This document shows, piece after piece, positions 23,177 to 34,869 of a DNA stretch of 64,000 nt (the first letter of the stretch is position 1; the number at the start of each line of letters is the position of its first letter). The DNA is from Hyparrhenia diplandra (lineage: Eukaryota > Streptophyta > Magnoliopsida > Poales > Poaceae). Under the pieces are notes generated by a model. That model saw only the letters and a list, made by a program, of their open reading frames with translations, was not told the DNA's origin and made no database searches. The translations under genes and the position numbers were made by a program. The DNA lies in NCBI GenBank assembly GCA_015847255.1, contig JADLZK010010462.1, forward strand, positions 124,001 through 188,000, given 5' to 3'.

Positions 23177-25506
23177 ATGGAGCTGGCCGGGAGCGCGCTT
23201 TCAGCGCACAGATGCAGCACCTACACCCACTGTTCCATCGGCTTCTCGCCACGGGTGGTCCGCACAAGCTGGATCCGCGCGGCGGCTGACGGCGACGACG
23301 ATGGCGGGGCGGACCGGCGACGGAGAGGCGCCAGCTTCGCCGCCGACGGTGGCCCCAGGGTCGTCGAGGTCACCGCTTCCCCCGTGGCGGCTACCGGAGC
23401 AGGCGCCGGCGGAGCAGCCGGGAGCGCGGGGTTCGGGCGCGCGACGCCGAGCTCGCCATGTGGGACAAGCTCGGGGCCGTCGTCAGGCTCAGCTATGGCA
23501 TTGGTTAGTGCTTGCTAATTGCTATCACCTCTACTTCATCTCTACTAGTTCAATTTGTTGCGTCATGACTCATGAGCATGCATGCATTCAATTAATCCTC
23601 TCCATGCATGCATGCATTCAGTTAATCCTCCTAGTCAATCAACTCAATTAATCCTAACAGCCAATCAATCTGTCGATGTCTGCTCTGCACAGGGATCTAC
23701 GGGGCCATGGCGCTCACGGGGAGATTCATATGCCAAATGGCCGGGATAGACTGCACGGGGGGTTTCCATCCATCTCTCACGGCACTTGTGGAGGGGCTTG
23801 GTTATGCAGCTCCACCAATCATGGCCCTGCTCTTCATCCTTGATGTATGTATAGACCATTTCAATTCCTTTTAATTTGCCTTTTTTTTTTATCTCTGCTT
23901 AACGGGTACTAACTTGTACGTGCTTATGGTTTAATTTCTGCTTTCAGGATGAAGTTGTCAAGTATTCGCCTCATGCGCGTGCCATCCGTGATGTGGAGGA
24001 TGAGGAGCTTCGCAGCTTCTTCTATGGCATGTCACCATGGCAGGTATACTTAAAAACACACTTGATGCATGTTATGATGTTAGTTTGCAGTGTGCCTCTT
24101 GATGTCTGTCAGTGTTGGCTGTGCACATTATCCACTCAAATTTCCAAGCCTAAATAGATTCTAAAATATGGAACGTGTAACCTAATCACTCTAGTTAGTA
24201 ACACTATCCTGCTAGAAAAGGAGTGGCATGAAACTACTAGCTGAAATCAGTATAAAATGGGAAGTATATAATCATATCTTGATCTGCAGTTCATTCTCAT
24301 CGTGGCTGCTAGCTCAATTGGTGAGGAGCTGTTCTACCGTGCAGCTATTCAGGTATGTGCTGCCTGTCTCCATTCTCATTACGGTTATTGTGTGTACTTC
24401 TTTATAACTATGTGGAGGAAACTGTATTTATTTTCCAAGTAATTAGCATATGTTATTCACTTCATTGAATTTTCTCATATTGCTGATGGTACAAAACACT
24501 GAATGAAATTGTAGGGAGCGTTAGCTGATATTTTCCTGAGAAGCACGGAGCTAATGAAAGATGCTCGAGGGATTGCATCACTGGTATATATATGCCTTTC
24601 AGCTGAATTGAGATGAAACTGAATTTTGTGATATACAAGACCATCTAATATATGTCTTTATGAAACTGTACCGATGCAATGCAGAGTGGTATTGTTCCTC
24701 CTTTGGTTCCATTTGCTCAAACGTTTGCAGCAGTCATCACTGCAGCCCTTACAGGATCTCTCTACTATATCGCCACAGCACCGAAAGGTGATCCATGTTT
24801 TACTGACGACAGTCCTAATTTGTATGAATATGTTTATTTCTTCTGTTTTACTGACGACAGTCCTATTAATAAACTATACATGTGAAGTGACATATGTATT
24901 GTTCAATTAAATTTCAGACCCTACGTATGTGGTGACACCAGCAATGCGTTCGCGCACAGGGAAGGAGAACCTCAAGAAATTATTTGCAGGTTTGTTTCGC
25001 CATACATAGATTCTTTTGTAACTGTGCTGATGTTTCTAAGTAGTTTGAGTGTATACTAGAGAGACATGTGCAGACCTCAGCCCAAAGCAGAGTAGTATGC
25101 GAAAGTAATATAAACGAAGAGTAGTTTTAACCTTTGACATATTAATATCCATGGATTTGCAGCTTGGTACGAGAGGAGGCAAATGAGGAAGATATACTCC
25201 CCACTCCTAGAAGGAATATTGGCTTTCTACCTTGGCTTTGAATGGATCCAGGTATGCATAGTCTGTCCATATGCATGATTTCAGATTTAAATTCTTCAGA
25301 AACATAATTGATGCAACTAGTGACAATATCCCTGTGTTATGGATACAATGCAGACCGACAATATCCTGGCACCTATGATCACCCACGGCATATACTCCAC
25401 CGTTGTCCTTGGCCATGGGCTCTGGAAAATCCACGACCACAGGAGAAGGCTACGGCAACGGATTCAGCAGGTCAGAAGCCATGGGAGCAGCTCAGACACA
25501 TTGTAA
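23177..25506 (+). CDS. CPBP family intramembrane metalloprotease (CAAX-type), probably plastid-targeted
   Basis: Nine exons with GT-AG introns and continuous frame: exon 1 ends 23503, then 23693-23844, 23948-24043, 24290-24352, 24515-24583, 24685-24787, 24918-24989, 25163-25251, 25354-25506. The protein is a multi-pass membrane protein. Exon 4 carries GEELFYR, the EExxxR glutamate motif of CPBP proteases, and exon 9 has THGIYS with the later metal-binding histidine. Family members cleave or process membrane-bound proteins; plant homologues are mostly plastid proteins. The start is uncertain. ATG 23177 opens a frame with a transit-peptide-like start (MELAGSALSAHRC, Ala/Arg-rich), but the conserved part AELAMWDKLGAVVRLSYGIG lies in a different frame of exon 1. 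ATG 23458 gives a clean 280-residue protein without a transit peptide. Either exon 1 has small indels or the start is internal. Confidence 0.85.
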
Positions 25507-26180
25507 CTGCAGCATGTGGACGATAGATCGATGTGGTCTACTGCTGGATAGCTAGCTGCTGATTGCACGTACTGGATGATCGTCTGATCGATCGACATCG
25601 ATCAGAAGACCAGCGGTGCTGACAAGTTTTGATCTAGTTAATTAACCAACAAGATAGGTATAAAAGATTGGAGGGGAAATATAATGCATGTAGTCATGCA
25701 ATGTAATGTAATGTAGATACAATCTGTACATATATGATGGATAAATATATGCAGGGTTGTAATCAATATAGAAAGTATAGTATACGGTAGCAACTTTCGA
25801 AGTATGTAATAATCCTAGTATATAACGTGTGTGCAAGGAAGATAGCAGCCCACTTTTTTTTCATCTCTCTCTCACACACTTGCAATGTTGCATGATTGAT
25901 ATTGTTAACTAAAAATTAGTTCAATTTCAGTTCACTTGTTTGGATACCTAAGCCTAAAATTTAGGTGACGTTTAGGCCATGTAAGAGAGGACTGGGCGAT
26001 AGCCTAGGTGGTTGGCTTCCCAGGTGTGGAGCCAACCACTCCTGAGTTTGATCCTGATTTACACGTCTCATTTTTTTCTTAATGATTAATGATAATGAAA
26101 AACCACCTAGTTTTTTAGCCCATGTAAGAGCTAAAACCCCTCCTGACCATTTAGAAAAAAGTTTAGCCCATGATATCCAA
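25507..26180. other. 3' flank of the CPBP gene
   Basis: The 3' UTR probably covers the first 300 or so bases (AT-rich with TGTAATGTAATGTAG repeats near 25700). No other gene is seen. The SINE at about 25985 is listed separately. Confidence 0.4.
25985..26100 (+). mobile_element. tRNA-derived SINE
   Basis: TAGCCTAGGTGG at 26000-26011 fits the pol III A box and GAGTTTGATCC at 26044-26054 fits a slightly degenerate B box, with the normal tRNA-like spacing. A T-rich tail (CATTTTTTTCTT) follows. This is the head-plus-tail form of a plant SINE. Confidence 0.55.
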
Positions 26181-26443
26181 ACAGTTATAGTAATCCCTCC
26201 ATCTCAAAAAAAAAAAAAAAAAACTAGATGTTCTAGGATTTAAAACATGTCCCAAAAATGATATTTTTCCTCTTGGACAATAGATTGGGCCAATATCATT
26301 TTGAGATTATATAACAGTTATAGTACTCCCTCCATCACAAAAAAAAAAACCTAGATGTTCTAGGATTTAAAACATGTCCCAAAAATGATATTTTTCCTCT
26401 TGGACAATAGATTCGTGGGGCCAATATCATTTTGAGATTATTC
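26181..26443. repeat. tandem duplication, two units of about 131 bp
   Basis: ACAGTTATAGTA-CTCCC(T)CC starts at 26181 and again at about 26313. Each unit continues through an A-run, CTAGATGTTCTAGGATTTAA and TTTTTCCTCTTGGACAATAG to CATTTTGAGATTAT. The CTCCCTCC start suggests a Stowaway or similar MITE end that has been duplicated in tandem. Divergence is low, so the event is fairly recent. Confidence 0.8.
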
Positions 26444-27656
26444 CCATGCCGGCCTCCATTCTTTTTAATGAGGCGGCTTATTCTTTAATTAGCATCATTC
26501 AGCTTTTAATGAATAGGGACATATGTGTGTACTTTTTGTTGAACACTACTCTCTATCCTAACAATCCTAAATCACTTTTTGGGGTGGGGGGTTACATAAT
26601 ACTAGACTTATTAATCCTAAATGTGGCAGTTGGTTTGTGTGGGAGAGTGTTCAAGACTCACTACGACAAATGCAAGAATCCTTAACCGATCCAATTGAAA
26701 GATGTCATCAAAGACACTATCATGGTGCAATGTTTCATTCAGCTATTGTGGTGCTATTGCTAGAGCGATATGGCTAGAATTGGTTTTGATTGTTATGTCG
26801 CTTATTGCAGTGCTAGTGTTGAGGAGGTTGTTTGGTAGTGGCACAATATATGGTGCTGGTATTGGGGCGATGGCAACAACGCCTCTAATGTGTGACGTGT
26901 CCATACAAAGGCATAAGTGAAAACTGAAAGAGAGGAAATAACAAGTAGGACCGGCACATGGAATTCATAGCCAAGAATTACTTTTGAAATTACTGCCATG
27001 TCGAGTCATCGGGCATAACAGAGTTTTGCTACTTGAAGGAGGATTAATGTCTGGTTTTACTGTTTGGCGAGGAAAAATATCCCATCTGTTTTAAGTTATA
27101 GTTTTTCTACGCCTATTGAGACTTTTTCTTATGCATGGCTAATAGTTTTGGGCTGCATGGGCTAGCTGAGTTGGGCAGTCGAAAAGAGGAGAAATTAAAG
27201 CCCGCTAAGAAAATGAACTTTGCAGGCTGGCTTGTTCGTCTCCATAGAATTGCTGGGAGTTTGCAGGGGCCTGTTCGTCTCCACAGAATTCCTGTTCCGG
27301 CACCCCGTACCCATCACCATCAGCCGGGTGGCTGTGGCCCTGTCGCAATCGGTGGCGTATCGTGGCGTATCTTCTGTGTTGTGTAGCACAATTTAACTGT
27401 TCATGGTACTTGTTTACTTTGAGTTCTGGACATAACAAAGTCTGACACAAAAAACTATCCGACTCCAATTGAAAAAAAGAAAAGCTATCAATCAGACGAG
27501 CAATATTTGCATTAACCTTTGAATCAAAAGGCACTAGAAAAGAGAAGCGCCAAGCATCAGTTCATGTCGCATTGTCGCTGGCTGGTTCTATCAGGCACCA
27601 ACCATCCCAAAGCGGTCAAAGAAGCACACACACAGGCTGTATTGTATTGTTGGTCA
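26444..27656. other. intergenic DNA, no gene supported
   Basis: Short open frames exist (for example + 26446-26685 and 26702-26920) but I recognise no domain. The part next to 27656 is the probable 3' UTR of the minus-strand dCTP pyrophosphatase gene. Confidence 0.35.
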
Positions 27657-29662
27657 TCAGGCGCCTTCATTCCTTTCCTTGGATGCTGGCGCCGGGTACT
27701 TGACGGCGTTCTTGACGATCTTCCTTGTGGCGGCGTCGCCGAGGTCGACGCCGCAGATGTCGGAGAGGCGGATCAGGTAGAGCAGCACGTCGGAGAGCTC
27801 CTCGCCGAGGTGCTCCTTCTCGGCGTCGTCCCAGTCCGCCAGGCCCTTGCGCACCTCGCCTTTCCACATGAACAGCTCTGACAGCTCCCCGACTTCAGCA
27901 ATCTGTCGATCAGGCACAAAACAAATCATCATTATGCTCTCGCTCGCCTTTCTTAACAAAGGGAATAGATAAAATGTCCTTTCCGTCGATTCTTAATTAT
28001 TTTATATTAAAGTTTTTTAAAAAGAATCGGAATGACGAGGAGCGAATCGCATTCCTTTCAGTTCAGAAAATTCAGTCACAAGCTACATGCAGTGATCATC
28101 ATTCAGGAAATCAGCAGGGACACTGATGTCTGAACCAACATAACCACGTCAGAGATCGGACAAGAGCAATCTGCGTAGTATGAGACCCAACCCCGACCGA
28201 GTCTCCAACAGTGACGCCAGGGCCACGTGGCATCCGACTATCCGAGATGTGACACCTGAAAGATGCATTTGGGCAGTGCCAGTGAGATTAGTTACTTGTC
28301 CCATTTTGCACCCATGAAACAACCCCACACCTGGATGGCTGGACGGCATGATCTTTCAGGCTCAGCACGCTAAAAGTCTCCAAAAATATCAGGGGGTGAG
28401 AGAGGGAATAGTGCAGATGATTGTAGGTCCCGTCCCCGTCAGGCAATGTGGTCACGATTCATGAAGAGGTTTCCTTCTTTCCAAAACCGAAATTCTGAAG
28501 GAAGCAAAATTCTAGATGCCTGTGATGCCAAATCAAAAATTCTGAAGAAATTCTAGACGCACTGCGGCACCATCACCACCTTGCTGATACACATCTGTAA
28601 CTATATATCAGGGAACCTTAGCTAGTAGAGGTATAAATACTTACATGCATGATCAATTCTAAGGTACAAAGTGAACTGGAATTCTAGATGCATTGTGGCG
28701 CCATCATGCATCTTGTGTCCACATGCAGTTAGTTAAGTGAAACGAATAAATCAGATAGATCTCAAGAATCTAGCTAGTCCCACTACTTGGAACAAGAAAA
28801 TAATCAAAGAGAATCTTAGTGAACAGTTGGTCAAAACAGACCGCATTATATGGTGATAACTAATTTAATAATCTACACAGATAACAAACCTATGGTGGCC
28901 TTGGAATGAAGAATTTTTGTTAACTGCGACCTACTAGTATAGTTCTCTTCTTTTAATTGATGGAGACATTGTCTATGTGCACATGATCAGTCTTCTAGAG
29001 TAGAGATGCTTACTGTGCTCAGACCATGGGTACTGTTCCCATCTTGAGATGTGCAATGGTATCCAAATCTTTTTGTGCTTTTAGTTTAATCACAACAGTT
29101 ACCACTTACTATGCCACAGTGAAAATATAAATACAGATGCAGGAGATGAGGAAGAAAATGCCATTGATCATTCGTCGTCACGAGGAAAACGAGTCCCCAA
29201 CGGCAATGGGGACCATCCTACTTGCCCCAGATTATGCTTTCGTAGACTGGATATTGCTGGCCTACTAATTCTCGATCTACTTATAGTGATTAACGAATGA
29301 AAACAAAATCATCGCCGAACGGGGGGAATTAAAAGGACCAGTGAGGATCGGAAATTCACAACACAAAGAAAACCCTAAACTTTTCACTTTGAACAAATAA
29401 ATACGTGTGCAGGTGAAACACGAGAAGACGAAGGGCAACACAGGATTAGATTTGGAGAGAAGAAGAAGATGCAAACCATGGCGAGCAGCAGGTTCCTGGG
29501 GCTGTGGTACTGCTCCCAGTCCCTCTCCTTGGCGAAGTCGTTGAGCTTCTTGGACAGCTCCTTGAGGCTCACATCGCCAGCAGCAGCCACCTCCTTGGTC
29601 TTGTGCTCGACCAGACCACCCTCCGCCGCCATGGCGGCCGCCGCCTTCTTGTCGCCCTCCAT
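27657..29662 (-). CDS. dCTP pyrophosphatase 1-like, MazG-type all-alpha NTP pyrophosphatase
   Basis: Two exons on the minus strand: 29662-29477 (62 codons) and 27902-27657 (81 codons plus stop), joined across a 1574-bp intron with GT (29476-29475) and AG. The 143-residue product hydrolyses non-canonical or excess dCTP to dCMP and pyrophosphate, cleaning the nucleotide pool. After a poorly conserved Ala/Lys-rich lead, ERDWEQYHSPRNLLLAM meets IAEVGELSELFMWKGE across the splice. The EVGELSE and GEELSDV motifs hold the magnesium-binding acidic residues of MazG-like enzymes, and YLIRLSDICGVDL is the usual following helix. Length fits the plant family, with a long N-terminal lead. The start used is the first ATG (29662); an in-frame GTG lies two codons upstream. 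A TATAAATA box sits at 29770-29763, about 100 bp upstream. Confidence 0.9.
27903..29476 (-). other. intron of the dCTP pyrophosphatase gene
   Basis: This 1.6-kb intron contains no recognisable gene or clear transposon. It is moderately AT-rich and holds two similar short segments (near 28500-28560 and 28680-28710, AATTCTAGATGC) that may be a small diverged repeat. Confidence 0.5.
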
Positions 29663-29762
29663 GAGCACTTGCCGATCGAGGTCAGGTGCCTGGCTCTGGT
29701 TCGGCGCTTTGAAAAGTGTACTCGTAAAGCAGAGGCATGGGTGGAACTTGGAAGGGGATTTG

Positions 29763-29770
29763 TATTTATA
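29763..29770 (-). promoter_or_regulatory. TATA box of the dCTP pyrophosphatase gene
   Basis: TATAAATA on the minus strand lies about 100 bp upstream of the ATG, in a short AT-rich window, at a fitting distance for a plant core promoter. Confidence 0.5.
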
Positions 29771-29895
29771 ATAATATAAGGGAATACAATATAATATTAT
29801 GAATAATACTCCAAGGCGTAGTGCACTAAAGTTGGCAAGGAATTACTAGTACCATAAACAATTCAGGGAATTATTAATGGTCCTAGCTTGATTAC

Positions 29896-30850
29896 TGCCT
29901 TTATCAGTGGGCATAATCCACAGATTGACAGCTTGTTTTATGAGAAATCATCACAGAGGGATGCAGTTAATTACTTCTCGCCTGGAATACACTAGTAGCC
30001 ACTTTGATCAACTGCCATAACCGGCTCATCAAAGATTCGGATTATTACGTTGTACGATCTTCTTGCCGTTTTTGCAGACACATGGAAAAGGTGTGAAAGA
30101 CGGACGGGAGAGCCAGGAGGCACTGTGATCTCGTAGAATCTTTTGGATATGAATGAGCTCATATTTGAGGGCGCAATCGATCGGCTCTCAAGATCGAGTG
30201 ACTTTTTCACGGCGTGGGGTTTCCCCTTCATCTGACCGCGGAATTCTGATCCAAGGGTTCACAATGGTTCAGAGCGAAACTTCCAAGACTTGATTGCTTG
30301 TTCCTGCTGGGGAGGCAGCCGGATCACCGGACTGCCGGAGGAGCGAGCGGCATGGCACTGGCGACAATACGAGCTGCCGCCGCCGTGTCGTGCGTGCGTG
30401 GGGGCTCGGCGGAGGGCCACGTGGGCCGCTGCCGCTCCGTGCAGTCCTCCCGGCCGTGCGTCGGCGGTGTGCAGTGGCGTAAAAGTGTCCGTGGAGAAGC
30501 TGGCATAAAGGCAGTCAGCGTGGTAGCCCTGCCCCTGGCCGGCCGGAGCCGGAGGTACTAAACGCCACGCAAATAAATGACGGAGGCATCTTGGCGGCCG
30601 GCAACTCGGACAAGTCTTGGCGACAGCGTCTGGCCTCTTGCAGTGTTTGTCGTGCTCATTTCCAACACGCACACGCAATTGTTTGTTCTCGGCTGGCCTT
30701 GCCTTGTTCTTGTTTTTGACTTTTCTGTTGAATCAGTTGAAATTAGATCAAATGAACATCCTCGGCTCAGGAAAAGGAAGCAAACGAAATGCACATGTGC
30801 CGTGCATGGTGTGGCAGCAAGCGCTCGCCGTGCCATCTGCTTTGCTAACC
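29896..30850. repeat. direct segmental duplication, copy A
   Basis: Copy A shares ordered blocks with copy B: TGCCTTTATCAGTGGGCATA (29896), GTGATCTCGTAGAATCTTTT (about 30124), ATTTGAGGGCGCAATCGATC (about 30162), AGCGAAACTTCCAAGACTTG (about 30273), CAAGTCTTGGCGACAGCGTC (about 30611) and GTGCATGGTGTGGC (about 30802). It is upstream of the dCTP pyrophosphatase gene. Open frames inside are not convincing genes. Confidence 0.8.
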
Positions 30851-31114
30851 CTAAACCCACCCTAAATGTGCTCCCTAATTCTAAGTGGTTCTGTGACTAG
30901 AAATGATTGTCTTCGATTGTTTAGAATAAACTCTCAAAATCAGCATAACTTCACAGATTCAGATGAAATTGCTTTTTTCAGCTCTCAGTCTCTAATATAA
31001 GTTCATTTTAAAAAAATCATTTCACAGAATCAACAACTTCTCACTGAAAAATACGTAATGCCAAACCCGAAGGATCCTCACGGAGCTGTTGGATGAGAGG
31101 CTCTCGAGCCTCTA
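30851..31114. other. spacer between duplication copies
   Basis: No gene or element recognised. Confidence 0.4.
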
Positions 31115-31601
31115 TGCCTTTATCAGTGGGCATAATCTAGATTGACAGCTTGTTTGTTGACAATCACATATCAGCGATGCAGTTACTTCTCGTTTAGAAT
31201 ACAGTAGCAACTTTGACAATAGCATGTTTTGTTTTAGGAAATAAAGTGTAGAATAAAGACAAAAATACCCTTGATACGAGACAAATGAGGAGTGGGAACA
31301 ACAAATTAAGGTCATGGGCTGTAAAGTTAGTCCATTAGTTCCAATTAACATCATCTCGCAAGGGACTAAGTAGATTAGGACTGCTACTCATTCTTTTAGT
31401 CTCTTGTTTGGCAATTTATGACTAAAAAAAGTTAGTCTCTAGTCTCATTTAACTAAACACAAACTAAGAAAAGGTGTGGTGAGGTAAAGGGTGAAAAAAA
31501 AGGTGGGAAGAGGCAGTGTGATCTCGTAGAATCTTTTTTTGATATGAGTTGCTATATTTGAGGGCGCAATCGATCCGTCTCAGATTGAGTTACTTTCCTT
31601 C

Positions 31602-32306
31602 TTTTTGAGGGTAAACTGGAAGGGCAGGCTGCCCTACAAAGGTGCTTTATTTAATAAAACAGTTCAAAACATTACAAACAAGATATAAGGGTTTAGGAAA
31701 CAAAGGAGTGGAAAGAAATGATCTGTAAAAATTAAAATTACATCAAAGTTTGTATCCATGAATCAAAGGTCGCAGTGAATCTGGTCTTCACCCTCGGGGT
31801 AAGGAGGCTGATCTCTCTAAGCAGAACCTCCTTTGCTCTATGTAAACTGACCGGGATTCCTTTACCCCGATTCAAGGACAAAGAATTTCCTGGGCCGCTT
31901 GAAAATTTGATCGTTTGATTTGTCCGGACACTCCAAAGATACTAGGATTGCAAGTAGCATGAAGAAGTCCGGGTTGGCTTGAGCCCTGATTTGCTGGATA
32001 GCTTGATGAATGCTATCATGCACCGTGAGTTGGATTCCGACCTGGGACCATAGGTCAATTGCGAAAGGGCACTGCAAAAAGAGATGTTCCATTGATTCTT
32101 CAGAGTTGCTCTGACAATTCACACAGTTGTATGAGGGAAGGTGCATCCTTTTCCTTCTTAACAAGCTTCTTGTGCTCAACCGATCTTTCATCAGAAGCCA
32201 GAAGAACACTTTGTGTTTTGGCAGGCATCAGTTTTTCCAAACTCATTTAAATGACTGTGGAATCTGTCTATGCCCAATAAGGATCTTGCAAAATTTCCTC
32301 CTCTTA
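31602..32306 (-). mobile_element. 5'-truncated L1-type LINE fragment
   Basis: The minus strand encodes VFFWLLMKDRLSTRSLLRRK, followed by a Cys-rich segment (NCVNC...EHLFLQCPFAIDLW). This is the C-terminal zinc-binding reverse-transcriptase-associated domain (zf-RVT) that follows RT in plant LINEs. The 3' end is at the left (TTTTTGAGGGTAAACTGG on +, poly-A in minus sense) with a typical TTTATTTAATAAAAC stretch just inside. The right border adjoins the mPing-like element, which seems to have inserted in or beside the LINE end. Confidence 0.75.
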
Positions 32307-32450
32307 GGCCAGTCTCAATGGAGAGTTTCACCTCCCGGTTTTCAAGATGTGAAACTTTGACATGAAATATGCATCTCCCTCAATGTACAGTTTCATTGCA
32401 CAGTTTCATAGGCTTAAGGGTCCCACAAACCTCTCTCTTATTGCATGGTT

Positions 32451-34869
32451 GAAGGACCGAAACGGCGAGGGAGGGGGGGGGTGAATGGGAGCCTCGATTT
32501 TCCTTTTCAATTTTGGTCATCGGCTCAACCCCCAACCTCAAAAGCAAACTCAAACGAGAGGCGAGTAACACACGTGCTAAGCGGTAGCAAGGTGTCACGA
32601 GCAAAGAGAGCACCGAGATGTCCACGACCCAAATGATTGGGTGGATGTTCCCTAGGAACACACAGGGGGACACCTCAAACGACGACCACACACGACCGGT
32701 AAAAAGAATCTCCGAATCGATGGGACGAAAAGAGTTACCCAACTCCTATTGAAAAGAAGTGGGTTCTCTAAACTAAAATACTCAAGTCAACTTGTGATGG
32801 GGCACTCGAGATAAAATCCTCGAAACGATAGAAATTCATTGCAAAAGCCGGATCTCAATTCGAGCTCAAATACGCAAGTTAAAAATAATAATAATACGGC
32901 TGAAAAAATCAAGCACAAAACACACGAAAGCACCGGATCTGCTATTCTATTCTCGACGAAACCGAAGAAACAAGACCAACACAAAACTCTAGTGGAGGGA
33001 TCGTGACTCCAACTAGCAATGCTCAGAACCTGCAAAGCAACTAACTGAACAAGCAAGGGAAGCAATCAGCTAGTGAAAAAGCTACGTGAGCTACTACTAG
33101 CAAAAAGAAGTATTTCAATGCTTAAATAAATAGCCACTAAAAGCTTTGGACATTACGAGCTGTTGTTCAAGAAAAAGAAATCTCTTGAAGCTTAGCACTG
33201 CACACTAGTGCATCAATCTGAAACAAGCTACAGGAAAGTGCAGCTTGTCAGGCTAGTAGCACTCCAAGCAAAATAATTCAGATCAAGGCTCAAGGCTCAA
33301 GCATCGAGGAACATGCTGCTGCTACTCAAATTGGATTGCTAAAAGTACCAATTCATGGATACAAGAGAGAGGAGTTACGTGAGAGATTTGATTTGCTTTA
33401 CCTTGCCGATCAACTCTGTTACCTGCTGAGGATAAGCTGCTGCTGGTTGCCTGACGGGCTCGCTCTCTGCTCGACGATGAGGAGCGACCGGCGTCGATCT
33501 GCTCAACACAAACAAAGGGACAAAATCGAACTAGAGAAATTGCATTCCAGCTAAAATCGATGAGCGAGAACACTGCAGGTCAATCGCTGCTCAGGATAGC
33601 CACCGTGGTGTCAGGACACCACGGCTGTTAGCGCCGCCGCCGGGCTCATTCATGTCAGAGAGCAAGTGGCTTCTCAGATCCGAGAAATCAAGTAACTCAC
33701 AGAAAACAAAACCTCACGCGCTCAAACTCTGCACATCGATTCATGACAGTGATAGAAAGCTGCTCCCAGGAAAGAATCGATCAATTTAAACCGAGCCACC
33801 GTGAATCAAAGAAATTTGAGCAAGACCGAAAGGGGGGAAAACAAGAACACAGCTAAGCGAAAATCACAGAGACAAAATCACAAACAAAGTGACGAATCCC
33901 GGAGGGCACAGGCAGGATGGGGGCTGCCCTTCCCCTTCTAAAATCACAGGTTCACAAGCACGGATTTTTCAATCCATGGACCTCTCTTTCTCACAGCTAA
34001 CAAGGTAAAAAAAAAACCTAGCCTAAAATGAAAAACGGGAATAAGAGAGGCAAAGAGGGAGGAGGTTGTCATACTCCACATATAGTTTGAAATCCTTTTT
34101 ACTAAACTACCCCTAGATACATATGAGCCGAACCGCTAACCTTAAGGCTAATTTAGTCCGACTCGGGATAATTTAATCCGGCGACCACCGCGCCTCCTCA
34201 TCCGCAGCCTTGCTCCCACAATCTCCCGTGATGCCGCCACGTGCCGCCCTTCCGTCCACGGAACGCCCCCGGGTTTTGAGGCTCAAACCCGTGAAACCCG
34301 CCGATGGTTTTGAGGCTCAAACCACCAAACCCGCACCGTGGTTTTGAGGCCCAAACCACGAAACCCGCACCGATGGTTTTGAGGACAAACCACCAAACCT
34401 CCTCGACGCGTGTCATCGCCGTCTTGACCACCCGAAGTCGCCAAGTCATCCGAGCTCCCGCCCGCACGCATGCTTCGCCGTCTTGACCCGATCGATACGG
34501 TCCCGCCACGTCCTCTTGCATTCGCCGATGTTCCGGATGCCGCCCACCATGGCTAGCCACCCGGCGATCCGGTCCCTCGGTCCAAGCCTCACGTCCCGTC
34601 CCTTCACCTCCGCGGTCCATCGGCCCGCACGCCCTCCTTGGCCCCTTCACCTCGCCGTCGGCTACCATCTCCAAGCTCCACACGCGCACAACACGAACCA
34701 AAAGATACGTCTTCGACACACTCCACGTGTGCCGGTGAACATAGCCGAAGCATAAAGAATAAAGGAAAAATAGAAGCAAAATGTTGACTGTTGACAATCA
34801 CTCAATCACAAAACTAAACACATGTCACCTAAATCAACCATGTGTTCGCAATGGTTTAATTGCATAGTT
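32451..34869. mobile_element. unclassified 2.4-kb insertion inside the mPing-like element
   Basis: The near-identical 11-mers ATTGCATGGTT (32440-32450) and ATTGCATAGTT (34859-34869) border this DNA and could be a target-site duplication with one mismatch. The left end has a G-rich start (GGCGAGGGAGGGGGGGGTGA, 32465-32484), the right end CACATGTCACCTAAATCAAC. I see neither terminal inverted repeats nor LTRs nor a coding domain. Open frames, such as minus 34797-34198, look random. It could be a non-autonomous Mutator-like, Helitron or retroelement derivative; I cannot decide. Confidence 0.45.
34272..34400. repeat. four tandem 34-35 bp units with a self-complementary core
   Basis: Units start at 34272, 34306, 34340 and 34375. 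Each begins GGTTTTGAGGCTCAAACC (with small changes), a near-palindrome able to form a hairpin, followed by a spacer such as CGTGAAACCCGCCGAT. They lie in the nested insertion. Confidence 0.8.

Noticed and set aside
26446..26920. Two short hydrophobic ORFs on +
   Set aside because: Hydrophobic content follows from T-rich DNA; no known family and no transcript-like structure.
34198..34797. 199-codon minus-strand ORF
   Set aside because: It runs through the hairpin repeat units and has repeat-driven composition; not a credible protein.
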